Positions 35,517 through 43,779 of a stretch of 64,000 bases of DNA are shown in pieces. The DNA is from RGIG5579 sp045597125 (GTDB lineage: Bacteria; Bacillota; Clostridia; Oscillospirales; SIG627): positions 24,584 to 88,583 of the forward strand of contig JAZODR010000046.1 in NCBI GenBank assembly GCA_045597125.1, read 5' to 3'. The position numbers and the translations under genes are program-made. How positions within the stretch are numbered: position 1 is the stretch's first letter; the number at the start of each line of letters is the position of its first letter. Under the pieces are notes generated by a model. The model worked only from the letters and a program-made list of their open reading frames with translations. It made no database searches and had not been told where the DNA came from.

Positions 35517-35988
35517 TCATACTGCAACAATAATAATCTTTTTACATTGCTTTATAGCGTAATCAAGGGCAATTTTGGTGCCGCTTTTGCGGGTAGTTGG
35601 GGCGCCCTGTTCGTCGTAGTAAACTATGCAAAATTGGCTATTATCTATCATTTCATAATTACGCTTTACATAAGAAGCTCTTCCTGAATTTATTATCTTT
35701 TCGGGGTAATAGGTGTCTTCATAATTTTCAAGCAAGTAGTTTTTATAGTGTTCGCTTATATAAGGATATTCTGCCCGCACATAAACTCGTTTTATGTGCG
35801 GGTATTTTTTTTATTTCGGTTGCAACTTCAAGACACAGGCTATTAAAACGGCTCTTACTCCCGAAAAGAAACGTGTCAACTTTTTCATCTACAATCAGTT
35901 TTTCAATTATCTCCATAAGTTTTGCTTTTAGTTCTTCGGTTTCGTTTATAATTCTATGACCGAAAAAGCAACATGTATTTTTCTTCAT
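35517..35988 (-). pseudogene. SLOG (DUF1273-like) nucleotide-binding protein, reading frame interrupted at an A8 run
   Basis: Two minus-strand frames make one protein of about 156 residues. The first part starts at 35988 (MKKNTCCFFGHRIINETEEL), after GGAG. The second ends VAV at 35517 and contains RAEYPYISEHYK and QGAPTTRKSGTKIAL. The frames meet at a run of eight A residues on the coding strand (T8 at 35805-35812). With seven A residues the frame would be continuous (EIKKYPHIKRVYVRAEYPY). The FFGHR start and late GTKIA motif are those of SLOG/YpsA-like Rossmann proteins, thought to sense nucleotides. This is either a mutation, a sequencing error or slippage-dependent expression. Confidence 0.78.
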
Positions 35989-36008
35989 GGCATTCTCCTC
36001 AAAATATA

Positions 36009-36029
36009 ATAGATATACTATATATCTAT
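36009..36029. promoter_or_regulatory. Near-palindrome between the SLOG and ribbon-helix-helix genes
   Basis: ATAGATATA, then C, then TATATATCTAT reads almost the same on both strands. It lies in the divergent promoter region and could be the operator of the neighbouring ribbon-helix-helix protein. AT-richness makes chance possible. Confidence 0.35.
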
Positions 36030-36095
36030 TTTTTACATTGTAACACATAATACATCTAAAATAAATATACAATATATTTATTATGAGGTAAATTT

Positions 36096-36296
36096 ATGGC
36101 TATCAAGAGTGTTTCAATAAGAATTGAAGAAGAAATGTTGAATAAAATTGCACACATTGCTGATTACGAAGGTAGAAGTGTAAACAGTCAAGTGCTTGTT
36201 TTAATAAGAGAAAATATTAAAGCTTTTGAAGATGCCAATGGGACTATTGATGGCAACATCGCTCCTGCATCAAACGTAAAGCCTACTCGCAAGTAA
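36096..36296 (+). CDS. Small ribbon-helix-helix (Arc-like) DNA-binding protein
   Basis: The 66-residue protein has the Arc/MetJ layout: a short beta strand (KSVSIRIEEEM), helix A (LNKIAHIADYEG) and helix B (VNSQVLVLIRENIKAFE). The polar tail is probably disordered. GAGGTAAATTT precedes the ATG. It diverges from the interrupted SLOG gene. Such proteins usually repress their own promoter or act as antitoxins, but no toxin gene is adjacent in the same direction. Confidence 0.75.
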   Translation: MAIKSVSIRIEEEMLNKIAHIADYEGRSVNSQVLVLIRENIKAFEDANGTIDGNIAPASNVKPTRK

Positions 36297-36304
36297 CAAA
36301 AAAA

Positions 36305-36332
36305 TCTCTGCTGAATTTCAGCAGAGAGTTTC
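36305..36332. terminator. Terminator between the ribbon-helix-helix gene and dinB
   Basis: CTCTGCTGA and TCAGCAGAG pair around ATT. The minus strand continues with ATTTTTTT, so it works best for dinB. Confidence 0.75.
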
Positions 36333-36352
36333 TATATGAACCGTCCTTTTTT

Positions 36353-37567
36353 TTAGCAAAAGGGAACATAGCCGTGGAGATCGGGTAAGGGGTTGGATTT
36401 CAGAAGCCGTGCGGGAGCGAGGGCGGATTTTCCGAAGCGGCTGTGAATGGCATCGGTGACCCGATCCAGCCGTTCTGCCCGTACATCTTCCCGCCGGGTT
36501 AAAAGGGAAAGCTGCTGAGCCTCTTCCCGAATCAGATCAATGGCGCGGACGGTTACTGACCGAAGGGGTACGCTGAAGGAATATCGCTCGCGAAACAGGG
36601 AAAAGGCTTCTTTGGCAAGAGTCATGGTGCAATCGGTGGGGAGAAGCAGTCGCTTTTGCAAAGTTCTGGTGAAAAAATTTCGATCCTTGCACACCAGAGC
36701 GATTCCCATTGCCCGCTTTTTATGGAAGCGGAGCTTTTCGCCGATTTCTTGCGAGAGAGCGAGAATTAAGGTCCAGATCTCTTCGGTGTTTTCTAAATCT
36801 TTGGAAACGGTCAGACCGTGTCCGATGCTCTTCATCGGCGGTTCATAATCGCAAGGGAGTACGGGGCTCAGATCCTCTCCGCGGGCATACGCTTTTAAAA
36901 CCGCCCCCATTTTGCCAAATTGCAAACGCAAAAAATAATCGTCTGCTTCCGCCAGAGCGCCCAGCGTGTGAAATCCGAAGCGGTGGAGAATCAAGGCGGC
37001 TTTGGGACCTATTCCCAGAATGCTTTCTACGGGCAGACCGAAAATTTGCTCCCGAAAGCCATCGCGGGGGATGTAGGTCTGGGCATTGGGCTTTTTCAGA
37101 TCGCTTCCCAATTTTGCAAAGATTTTATTGAAGGAAATGCCTACGGAAATGGTCAGTCCCAATTCATGCCGCACCCGATTGCGAAGCTCTGTGGCGATGT
37201 GGACACCGTCGCCGAAAGCCAGGCGTGAGGCGGTTACATCCAGCCAACATTCATCCAAGCCGAAGGATTCTACCAAATCTGTGTATTCCAGATAGATTTC
37301 CCGCGCATAGCGGGAATAGGTCATGTAGCGGTCAAAGCGGGGCGGCACGATGCGCAGCTCGGGGCACTTCTGTTTGGCTTCCCAAATGGCATCGCCCGTT
37401 TTTACTCCGCATTTTTTGGCTTCTTCACTCTTTGCCAAAACAATGCCGTGGCGCATTTCTTCTTCGCCGCATACTGCTACGGGTACTCCTTGCAGGGCGG
37501 GGTCAAAGAGCCGTTCTACCGAGGCATAAAAATTATTCATATCGCAGTGTAAAATACTTCGATCCAT
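36353..37567 (-). CDS. dinB: Y-family translesion DNA polymerase (DinB/UmuC type)
   Basis: The enzyme copies past damaged bases. The 404-residue protein has catalytic acids Asp9 (HCDMNNFYASVE) and Asp105-Glu106 (SFGLDECWLD). The thumb with helix-hairpin-helix follows (ILGIGPKAALIL), then a little-finger domain. The C-terminus ends in LPDLHGYVPFC and lacks an obvious beta-clamp motif at the very end. It diverges from an XRE-IrrE gene pair. A dyad operator fills the spacer of its promoter. Together they suggest damage-inducible expression. DNA polymerase IV is the nearest named enzyme. Confidence 0.92.
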   Translation of the reverse strand: MDRSILHCDMNNFYASVERLFDPALQGVPVAVCGEEEMRHGIVLAKSEEAKKCGVKTGDAIWEAKQKCPELRIVPPRFDRYMTYSRYAREIYLEYTDLVESFGLDECWLDVTASRLAFGDGVHIATELRNRVRHELGLTISVGISFNKIFAKLGSDLKKPNAQTYIPRDGFREQIFGLPVESILGIGPKAALILHRFGFHTLGALAEADDYFLRLQFGKMGAVLKAYARGEDLSPVLPCDYEPPMKSIGHGLTVSKDLENTEEIWTLILALSQEIGEKLRFHKKRAMGIALVCKDRNFFTRTLQKRLLLPTDCTMTLAKEAFSLFRERYSFSVPLRSVTVRAIDLIREEAQQLSLLTRREDVRAERLDRVTDAIHSRFGKSALAPARLLKSNPLPDLHGYVPFC

Positions 37568-37582
37568 TTTTAATTTCTCCTA

Positions 37583-37611
37583 TTGACAAATTTCGTTCGT
37601 GTTTGTATAAT
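37583..37611 (+). promoter_or_regulatory. Consensus promoter of the XRE-IrrE operon
   Basis: TTGACA, 17-base spacer, TATAAT, both perfect. Its spacer holds two overlapping TTCGT half-sites (37592-37600), and a full dyad begins five bases after the -10 box. Confidence 0.88.
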
Positions 37612-37615
37612 AAAT

Positions 37616-37631
37616 ACGAACAATGTTTCGT
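37616..37631. promoter_or_regulatory. Dyad operator 1 (ACGAA-N6-TTCGT) at the XRE transcript start
   Basis: ACGAACAATGTTTCGT. It also matches the Gram-positive LexA/SOS pattern CGAAC-N4-GTTCG at nine of ten fixed bases. It covers the likely +1 of the plus-strand promoter. Confidence 0.75.
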
Positions 37632-37637
37632 GTTTTT

Positions 37638-37666
37638 ATGATATACGAAAGTTTGTTCGTTGTCAA
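37638..37666 (-). promoter_or_regulatory. Promoter of dinB with operator 2 filling its spacer
   Basis: On the minus strand TTGACA (37666-37661), 17-base spacer, TATCAT (37643-37638). The spacer is the dyad ACGAAAGTTTGTTCGT (37645-37660, plus-strand reading) plus one base. A bound repressor would block RNA polymerase directly. Confidence 0.82.
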
Positions 37667-37675
37667 TGGTAAAAT

Positions 37676-37691
37676 ATGAAAAAATGTTCGC
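37676..37691. promoter_or_regulatory. Degenerate third operator
   Basis: ATGAA-N6-TTCGC matches the dyad at eight of ten positions. It lies just before the ribosome binding site of the XRE gene. Confidence 0.4.
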
Positions 37692-37702
37692 TTGGAGGAA
37701 TT

Positions 37703-38101
37703 ATGAAGTTTTCGGAACGGTTGAAGAGTGCCAGAAAACAGGCAGGCTTATCGCAAGGGGCATTGGCGGAGAAAGCAGGAATTTCCATGCGTACCTTGCA
37801 GAATTATGAAATGGGCAAGCGATATCCCGCAAGTCTTGATATTGCGGTAAATCTTGCTACTGCGCTGGGAATGACGGCGGAACAGCTTCTCTCCGAAGGG
37901 GAAAAGAGCTTCGTTGCCGCGCCTGCAGATGCCAAGGTACAGTTGCGCGAATTGGTAGAGGCGGTATCGGGTCTTTTTGCGGGCGGTCAGATCGGTGATG
38001 AGGATCGGGATGCTGCCATGGAGGCGATTATTGCCGCATATTGGGCGGCAAAAAAGGAAAAGCGCACCTTTTCCGTCATCGAGGAAAAGAGCAATGAGTG
38101 A
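37703..38101 (+). CDS. XRE-family repressor, partner of the IrrE-like protease
   Basis: The 132-residue protein has an N-terminal helix-turn-helix (about residues 5-60, RLKSARKQAGLSQGALAEKAG, split before MRTLQNYE). The C-terminal tail may dimerise or be the protease-sensitive part. The ATG at 37703 is chosen because GGAGGAATT precedes it. Its last eight bases overlap the IrrE-like gene, so the two products are made together. By analogy with DdrO/IrrE of Deinococcus and ImmR/ImmA of Bacillus, it should bind the ACGAA-N6-TTCGT dyads until cleaved. That model is inference. Confidence 0.85.
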   Translation: MKFSERLKSARKQAGLSQGALAEKAGISMRTLQNYEMGKRYPASLDIAVNLATALGMTAEQLLSEGEKSFVAAPADAKVQLRELVEAVSGLFAGGQIGDEDRDAAMEAIIAAYWAAKKEKRTFSVIEEKSNE

Positions 38102-38567
38102 GATCTTGCGCATTGCTTCTCTTGCCGATGGGCTTTGCGAAAAGTATGGAACACACAATCCCTTTGATATTGCCGAAGCGGAAGGGATTTTGCTACGCTT
38201 TTGTCCCGAGTTTCAAACCCTGCGCGGAATGTATAAGGTGATATTGGGTCAGCGCTTTATTTTTCTTAATGGGAATATGAAGCGGAGAGAGGCGCGTCAG
38301 GTTCTTGCTCACGAATTGGGTCACGATGCGCTCCATCGGGAAATGGCAAAGGATACCATTGTGCAGGATCATTTTCTTTTGGATATGACTCTCAAGCCAG
38401 AATATGAGGCGAATCTTTTTGCGGCGCAGCTGCTTTACGAGGATGAAAAGGTGCTTTCTCTCTTGCATGCAGGAAAAAGCGCTTTTGAATGTGCCTCGCT
38501 TCTGGGAGCGCCTATGCCTTTATTTGAACTGAAAATGAAAATTTTGGAAGGAAAAAGGAAAAAATAA
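38094..38567 (+). CDS. ImmA/IrrE-family metallopeptidase
   Basis: The 157-residue protein carries the zinc-protease motif HELGH (residues 73-77) and a downstream glutamate in YEANLFAAQLL (about residue 111). Relatives cleave a partner XRE repressor: ImmA in the ICEBs1 element and IrrE in the Deinococcus radiation response. The ATG at 38094 lies inside the end of the XRE gene (ATGAGTGA overlap). No mobile-element genes surround the pair, whereas a translesion polymerase diverges from it, which favours a DNA-damage role. Confidence 0.88.
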   Translation: MSEILRIASLADGLCEKYGTHNPFDIAEAEGILLRFCPEFQTLRGMYKVILGQRFIFLNGNMKRREARQVLAHELGHDALHREMAKDTIVQDHFLLDMTLKPEYEANLFAAQLLYEDEKVLSLLHAGKSAFECASLLGAPMPLFELKMKILEGKRKK

Positions 38568-38574
38568 AAATCTC

Positions 38575-38603
38575 TTGCAATGGCAAAAAAAATGTGGTAA
38601 AAT
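38575..38603 (+). promoter_or_regulatory. Promoter of ackA
   Basis: TTGCAA, 17-base spacer, TAAAAT. Confidence 0.7.
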
Positions 38604-38633
38604 TTTCCCGTATCAAAAAAGATTGAAAGGAAT

Positions 38634-39842
38634 ATGAAAAAGATGAAAATTCTTGTTATTAATGCGGGCTCCTCTTCCGTAAAGTATCAGCTTATTGATA
38701 TGACCAATAATGCGCTTTTGGCAAAGGGCCTTTGTGAGCGTATCGGTATCTCAGGAGGTGCTTTCAAGCATCAGGTTCCCGGTAAGGACGCTTATAAGGT
38801 TGACGTGGATATGAAGAACCATGGCGAGGCGATTTCCATTGTGGTAAAGACCCTGACCGATCCCGAACACGGCGTAATCTCCGAGCTTTCCGAGATTGGC
38901 GCGGTAGGACACAGAGTTCTTCACGGCGGTGAGAAATTCTCCGGTTCCGTTGTGGTAAACGATAAGGTTATCGAGGCAATTGAAGAATGCTGTGAACTTG
39001 GCCCGCTTCACAACCCCCACAACCTGACCGGTATCCGCGCTTGCGAGGAGATTATGCCCGGTGTTCCTCAGGTAGCTGTATTTGACACCGGTTTCCACCA
39101 GACCATGCCCAAATATGCTTATATGTATGCTCTTCCTTACGAGTATTACGAAAAGTATAAAATCCGCCGCTATGGCTTCCACGGTACTTCCCACCGCTAC
39201 GTTTCTTTGCGCGCTGCAGAACTTTTGGGGAAAAAGCCTGAGGAGCTGAATATTGTTACTTGCCATTTGGGCAACGGTTCTTCTATCGCAGCTGTTCAGG
39301 GCGGTAAGTGCCTTGATACTACGATGGGTACCACTCCTTTGGAAGGCATCATTATGGGTACTCGCTGCGGTTCCATTGACCCCGCTATTGTTCCTCTTCT
39401 GATGAAGAAGGAGGGTCTGACTCCCGATGAGGTAGATGCTGTGATGAATAAGAAGTCCGGTATTCTGGGTGTGACAGGCTTTACCAGTGATAACCGTGAC
39501 GTGGAAGCAGGCTCTAAGGAAGGCAATGAGAGATGCAAATTGGTTGAGGATATGCTCTGCCACCAGCTGACCAAGTACGTAGGTGCATACGCTGCCGCTA
39601 TGGGCGGTGTTGACGCTATCGTATTTACCGGCGGTATCGGTGAGAACAACACTTCTTACCGTGAAAGAGTAGCCTCCAAGCTCGGCTTTATGGGTGCCTA
39701 TATGGACAAAGAAGCTAATGCCATTGCAAAGCTTGGCAAGGAAATGGACGTTGCAACCGCAGATTCCAAGGTTCGTATTCTCATTGTTCCTACCAATGAG
39801 GAATTGATGATTGCAAAGGATACTTACGAGCTCTGCAAATAA
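38634..39842 (+). CDS. ackA: Acetate kinase
   Basis: The enzyme makes ATP and acetate from acetyl phosphate, the energy-yielding end of acetate fermentation. The 402-residue length is normal. Signatures are INAGSSSVKYQL at the start, VFDTGFHQTMP, the phosphate loop CHLGNGSSIAAV and VFTGGIGEN. AAAGGAAT precedes the ATG, and an in-frame ATG four codons later is a possible alternative. It has its own promoter and terminator, and no pta gene is adjacent. Confidence 0.96.
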   Translation: MKKMKILVINAGSSSVKYQLIDMTNNALLAKGLCERIGISGGAFKHQVPGKDAYKVDVDMKNHGEAISIVVKTLTDPEHGVISELSEIGAVGHRVLHGGEKFSGSVVVNDKVIEAIEECCELGPLHNPHNLTGIRACEEIMPGVPQVAVFDTGFHQTMPKYAYMYALPYEYYEKYKIRRYGFHGTSHRYVSLRAAELLGKKPEELNIVTCHLGNGSSIAAVQGGKCLDTTMGTTPLEGIIMGTRCGSIDPAIVPLLMKKEGLTPDEVDAVMNKKSGILGVTGFTSDNRDVEAGSKEGNERCKLVEDMLCHQLTKYVGAYAAAMGGVDAIVFTGGIGENNTSYRERVASKLGFMGAYMDKEANAIAKLGKEMDVATADSKVRILIVPTNEELMIAKDTYELCK

Positions 39843-39850
39843 TGCGTTTT

Positions 39851-39885
39851 AAAAAAGTGACCCGAATTTCGGGTCACTTTTTTTC
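39851..39885. terminator. Bidirectional terminator between ackA and clpC
   Basis: AAAAAAGTGACCCG and CGGGTCACTTTTTT pair around AATTT. It reaches into the last codons of clpC. Confidence 0.9.
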
Positions 39886-42291
39886 GTAGGAGATTTCTCC
39901 GTTGTCGGTGAGGGTGGCAAGGAGGGTATCGCCCGGGTTGAATTGGGATTCGAGGAGTCTGGAGGAAAGTGAATCCTCTACTCGCTTTTGGATGGCGCGG
40001 CGCAAGGGACGGGCGCCATAGATGGGGTCAAAGCCTTCGCGGGCAAGTTTTTCAACTGTTTCGGGAGAGAAGGTGAGGGTAATGCCGCTTGCATCCTTTA
40101 GGCGGGCGGCTACCTCGGCAAGCATTTTTTCACAAATGCTTCGGATTTCTTCTTCTCCAAGGCGGTGGAATACGATAATTTCATCCAGACGGTTGAGAAA
40201 CTCGGGGCGGAAGGTTTCTTTCAGAGCGCGATGGATTTTTTCTTCATCGTCATTTTGCTGGGTATCGCGGGGACTTTCTGCGGTAAAGCCCATGGTCTTT
40301 TTTACCGCAAGCTGAGAAGCACCGCAGTTGGAGGTCATAATAATAACCGTATTTTTGAAGTTTACTCGTCTGCCGTGGGAATCGGTAAGGTGTCCGTCTT
40401 CCAAAACTTGAAGCAGAAGATTAAATACATCGGGATGTGCTTTTTCAATTTCGTCGAATAAAACCACTGTGTAAGGACTACGGCGCACTTTCTCCGTCAA
40501 TTGTCCTCCGTCGTCAAAGCCTACATAGCCGGGAGGAGAGCCGATAAGTTTGGAAACGGAGTGCTTCTCCATCAGTTCTGACATATCTACGCGGATCATT
40601 TTGTTTTCATCTCCGAAGAGAACCTCTGCCAGGGCGCGGCACAGCTCGGTTTTACCCACACCGGTGGGGCCTGTGAAGAGGAAGGAGCCGACGGGTCGTT
40701 TGGGATCCTTCAAGCCTGTTCGGCTACGACGAATGGCGCGGCTTACCGCTTCCACTGCTGCCGGTTGCCCCTTGACGCGAGATTCCAAGGCCTCCTCCAT
40801 TTTGCAAAGGCGGGCGGCTTCCTCTTCCAGCAGACGGCTGACGGGAATGCCTGTCCACTGGGTTACTACTGCGGCAATGTCCTCGGTAGTGATGGCATCC
40901 TTTGCAGCGTGTTTTGTTTCCTTTTGCTTTTGCAAGAGGGCATTTTTTTCTTTGATGGCGGCAAGTACTTCTCCTGCTTTTTCATATTCTTCTTTTTCTA
41001 CTGCCGTTTTCTTTTCTTCTTCCAAGGCGGCAATCTCTTCCAAAATCTTTTTTTCCTCGGGGGAGGCGGAGAGCGTAGCGATACGACGACGGGAAGCCGC
41101 CTCGTCAATTAAATCAATTGCTTTGTCGGGTAAGAATCGGTCGGTAATATAGCGGGCAGAAAGTCGTACTGCGCTGTCAATGGCATCGTCGGGAATGGCA
41201 AGTTTGTGGTGCGCTTCATATTTTCCTCGCAGACCGCGGAGAATGAGAATGGCTTCCTCCTCCGTTGGTTCGCCCACTTGCACCGCTTGGAAACGGCGCT
41301 CTAAGGCGGCATCCTTTTCAATGGTGCGAAACTCTGCCAGGGTGGTTGCGCCGATGAGCTGGAGCTTTCCTCGGGCAAGATGGGGCTTGAGAATATTGGA
41401 GGCATCCATACTGCCCTCGGAGGCACCTGCGCCCACGATGGTGTGCATTTCGTCGATGAAAAGGATGACAGAGCCGTTTTCCACTACCTCGTCGATGACA
41501 TTTTTGATGCGTTCCTCGAATTCGCCGCGGTATTTGGAGCCTGCTACCATAGCGGCAAGATCCAGGGTGACCACGCGTTTATCCAAAAGGTTTTCGGGAA
41601 CGTCACCTGATGCGATTTTTTGGGCAAGACCTTCGGCAATGGCGGTTTTGCCAACCCCCGGCTCGCCGATAAGACAAGGATTGTTTTTGGTGCGTCGGGA
41701 AAGGATTTGGATTACCCGTTCCAGTTCCTGCGCTCTGCCGATAATGGGGTCAAGAGAACCTTTTTTTGCTTCCTCGGTCAAATCCAAACCGTATTTTTCC
41801 AGATTTTTCATTTTCCCTCGGGGAGATTTTTTTCCCTTAGGGGCTTCTTCTTCTTGAATGTTTTCTCGAATGACCTCGCGGCAAGCCTTATACAGGGCGG
41901 AAGCATCCGCACCCAAAAGCTGGAGGATTCGTACGGCAAGAGAATCGCTGTCGGACAAAATGGCAAGTAGGATGTGTTCCGTTCCCGTTTCTTCGTGGTG
42001 ACGGGCGCTTTCCAAAGCTGCGCCTTGTAGGATTCGTCCCGCACGGGGGGTCAGCTGGGCGGTGGTGCTTTGGAGCGGTTCTCCGGTTTCGGTGAGTTGA
42101 GCAAGTTTTTCACGGGCGGCATCGTATTCCACACCGCCTTCCTCCAGAATCAACTGTGCAGCGGAATCTTCGGTCAGGAGTAGGCCTAAAAGTAGGTGCT
42201 CACTGCCAATATAATCTTGCCCCAACCCGCTTGCCGCTTCACTTGCGTTTTGCAGAGCGCGCTGAGCATGTTCGGAAAAATTTTGTTTCAT
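39874..42291 (-). CDS. clpC: ClpC-type AAA+ chaperone/unfoldase
   Basis: ClpC unfolds proteins for ClpP, with selection by McsB phospho-arginine marks. The 805-residue protein has two Clp-N repeats (about 1-145), AAA domain 1 (Walker A GEPGVGKT, about 200), a middle UVR-like coiled coil (about 410-450), and AAA domain 2 (Walker A GPTGVGKT, about 540). The C-terminal D2-small domain is complete. It is the last gene of the ctsR operon, 15 bases after mcsB. AAAGGAG precedes the ATG. Confidence 0.95.
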   Translation of the reverse strand: MKQNFSEHAQRALQNASEAASGLGQDYIGSEHLLLGLLLTEDSAAQLILEEGGVEYDAAREKLAQLTETGEPLQSTTAQLTPRAGRILQGAALESARHHEETGTEHILLAILSDSDSLAVRILQLLGADASALYKACREVIRENIQEEEAPKGKKSPRGKMKNLEKYGLDLTEEAKKGSLDPIIGRAQELERVIQILSRRTKNNPCLIGEPGVGKTAIAEGLAQKIASGDVPENLLDKRVVTLDLAAMVAGSKYRGEFEERIKNVIDEVVENGSVILFIDEMHTIVGAGASEGSMDASNILKPHLARGKLQLIGATTLAEFRTIEKDAALERRFQAVQVGEPTEEEAILILRGLRGKYEAHHKLAIPDDAIDSAVRLSARYITDRFLPDKAIDLIDEAASRRRIATLSASPEEKKILEEIAALEEEKKTAVEKEEYEKAGEVLAAIKEKNALLQKQKETKHAAKDAITTEDIAAVVTQWTGIPVSRLLEEEAARLCKMEEALESRVKGQPAAVEAVSRAIRRSRTGLKDPKRPVGSFLFTGPTGVGKTELCRALAEVLFGDENKMIRVDMSELMEKHSVSKLIGSPPGYVGFDDGGQLTEKVRRSPYTVVLFDEIEKAHPDVFNLLLQVLEDGHLTDSHGRRVNFKNTVIIMTSNCGASQLAVKKTMGFTAESPRDTQQNDDEEKIHRALKETFRPEFLNRLDEIIVFHRLGEEEIRSICEKMLAEVAARLKDASGITLTFSPETVEKLAREGFDPIYGARPLRRAIQKRVEDSLSSRLLESQFNPGDTLLATLTDNGEISYEKK

Positions 42292-42306
42292 AGAGGTTTC
42301 TCCTTT

Positions 42307-43311
42307 CTAGTTGGATAGGCACCGCAGAGTCTTTGCGCGGGTAAGATCGCGGTAGTTTTCATTTTCGTTTTCGGCGCTTGAGAGAATCATGGGCGCAGGC
42401 ATCAGCTCAATGAGAAGCCGATCGGTGAGAGGAAGGTTTCTGGCCTCTTCGAGTCCCAGTGCTTTGCCGAAACGAATCAGGGAATAAAGGGAAATGAATT
42501 CCCCGTAGGACATTTTTCTTGCAAATTTTACCGTCCCGATGGCGCGGCAGATTTTGTCCTCCAGCCCGTCTTTGTCATTGCTGTAAAGGAGGGAAGCAGC
42601 GCTTCGCTCCCGTTCTTCAATATCAAAAAGGATTCTTTGAAAAGCATCGCAAATCTCCTCGGGCGTTTTTTCGCGGCTGAGCTGGTTGGAGATCTGATAG
42701 ATTCCTTCCGCATCGCGACTGCCTTCCCCGAAGATTCCTCTTACGGTAAAGCCTGCGTTGTTCAGGTGTTCGGTCAGACTGTTCATTGCTCTTGCCCGAT
42801 GGAGGGCGGGTAGATGGATCATGACCGAGATGCGGCATCCTGCTCCTAAATTGGTAGGACAGGAGGTCAGATACCCCAGTCCTTTGCGATAGGCATAGCT
42901 AAGTTCTTTTTCGCCGTATGCGCACCATTTGCTTGCGGCGTGAAAAGCTTCTTCGATGGCTTTCCCCGGGTAAATTGCCTGAATGCGCAGGTGGTCCTCT
43001 TCATTTATCATTACGGATACATCCCCTTCGGGGGAGAGAATCAGTCCTGCACCTGTTTCAGCCGAGGCAAGGGAGGGACTTGCAAGACGAGTTTCAACGT
43101 AAACGGTCTTTTCCAAAGCGTTCAGCTTGTCAAAGGATATGGCTTTTCCATCGTATTTCGCGAAGGTATCCGTCGCCTTATTCCAAAGCTCTATGCGCCC
43201 TTGGGGAGAAAGCTTGTTGGGAAAGGGGGTAGCATCCAGATTGCGTGCAAATCGAACGCGGGTGGAGATTACGGGAGAAAAAATTTGCCCTTCTTTTTCG
43301 TACCAATACAT
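42307..43311 (-). CDS. mcsB: McsB protein-arginine kinase
   Basis: McsB phosphorylates arginines on proteins, marking them for ClpCP, and inactivates CtsR. The 334-residue protein has the guanido-kinase fold with STRVRFARNLD near the start, ILSPEGDVSVMINEEDHLR and the CPTNLGAGCRISV nucleotide-binding loop. The C-terminal regulatory portion is present, and the overall length is close to Bacillus McsB. Its first base overlaps the last base of mcsA, and clpC follows. All four partner genes of the control circuit are adjacent. Confidence 0.95.
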   Translation of the reverse strand: MYWYEKEGQIFSPVISTRVRFARNLDATPFPNKLSPQGRIELWNKATDTFAKYDGKAISFDKLNALEKTVYVETRLASPSLASAETGAGLILSPEGDVSVMINEEDHLRIQAIYPGKAIEEAFHAASKWCAYGEKELSYAYRKGLGYLTSCPTNLGAGCRISVMIHLPALHRARAMNSLTEHLNNAGFTVRGIFGEGSRDAEGIYQISNQLSREKTPEEICDAFQRILFDIEERERSAASLLYSNDKDGLEDKICRAIGTVKFARKMSYGEFISLYSLIRFGKALGLEEARNLPLTDRLLIELMPAPMILSSAENENENYRDLTRAKTLRCLSN

Positions 43312-43778
43312 TATTGTACCTCCTGTGCGCGAATTTCATCCCGCAAAACGGCGGCACGCTCGTAATCCTCGGCGGCAATTGCTTTTTTCAGTTCTGCCTT
43401 GAGAGATGCGATTTTGGATTCGTCTGATTTTTTCTCAGGAATTGGTTTTTCGCCGTTGTAGCCCTTGCCAACGAAGGGGGTCAGATCAAGCTTTGTTCCA
43501 AAGGTATCGTAGCAGGAACTGCAACCGAATTTTCCCCGATGGCGGATTTGGGATAGGGTCGTTCCACAAAGGGGGCAGTGCTCTTCTTTTTTGGATTCGT
43601 GCTTGTGGGGAGAGAATAGGGAAAAAGAAGCAAAAAGGTCTTCCTGAAAACTGCCGATACCCAGCTTTGCGGCACATTGATTGCAGAGATGAAGCTCGCG
43701 CTCAGCGCCGTTTTTTGTTTCGTGATAAAAGACCGTAGCGGGGTTTTGACCGCAATTTTGGCATAAAGTGTGTTTCAT
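43311..43778 (-). CDS. mcsA: McsA zinc-binding activator of McsB
   Basis: McsA binds and activates McsB. The 155-residue protein has two paired CxxC zinc sites (CQNCGQ with CNQCA; CPLCG with CSSCYDTF). A C-terminal UVR coiled coil follows (LKAELKKAIAAEDYERAAVLRDEI). A His/Lys/Glu-rich linker separates the two zinc sites. It lies one base downstream of ctsR and overlaps mcsB by one base, as in the Bacillus operon. Confidence 0.94.
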   Translation of the reverse strand: MKHTLCQNCGQNPATVFYHETKNGAERELHLCNQCAAKLGIGSFQEDLFASFSLFSPHKHESKKEEHCPLCGTTLSQIRHRGKFGCSSCYDTFGTKLDLTPFVGKGYNGEKPIPEKKSDESKIASLKAELKKAIAAEDYERAAVLRDEIRAQEVQ

Positions 43779-43779
43779 A

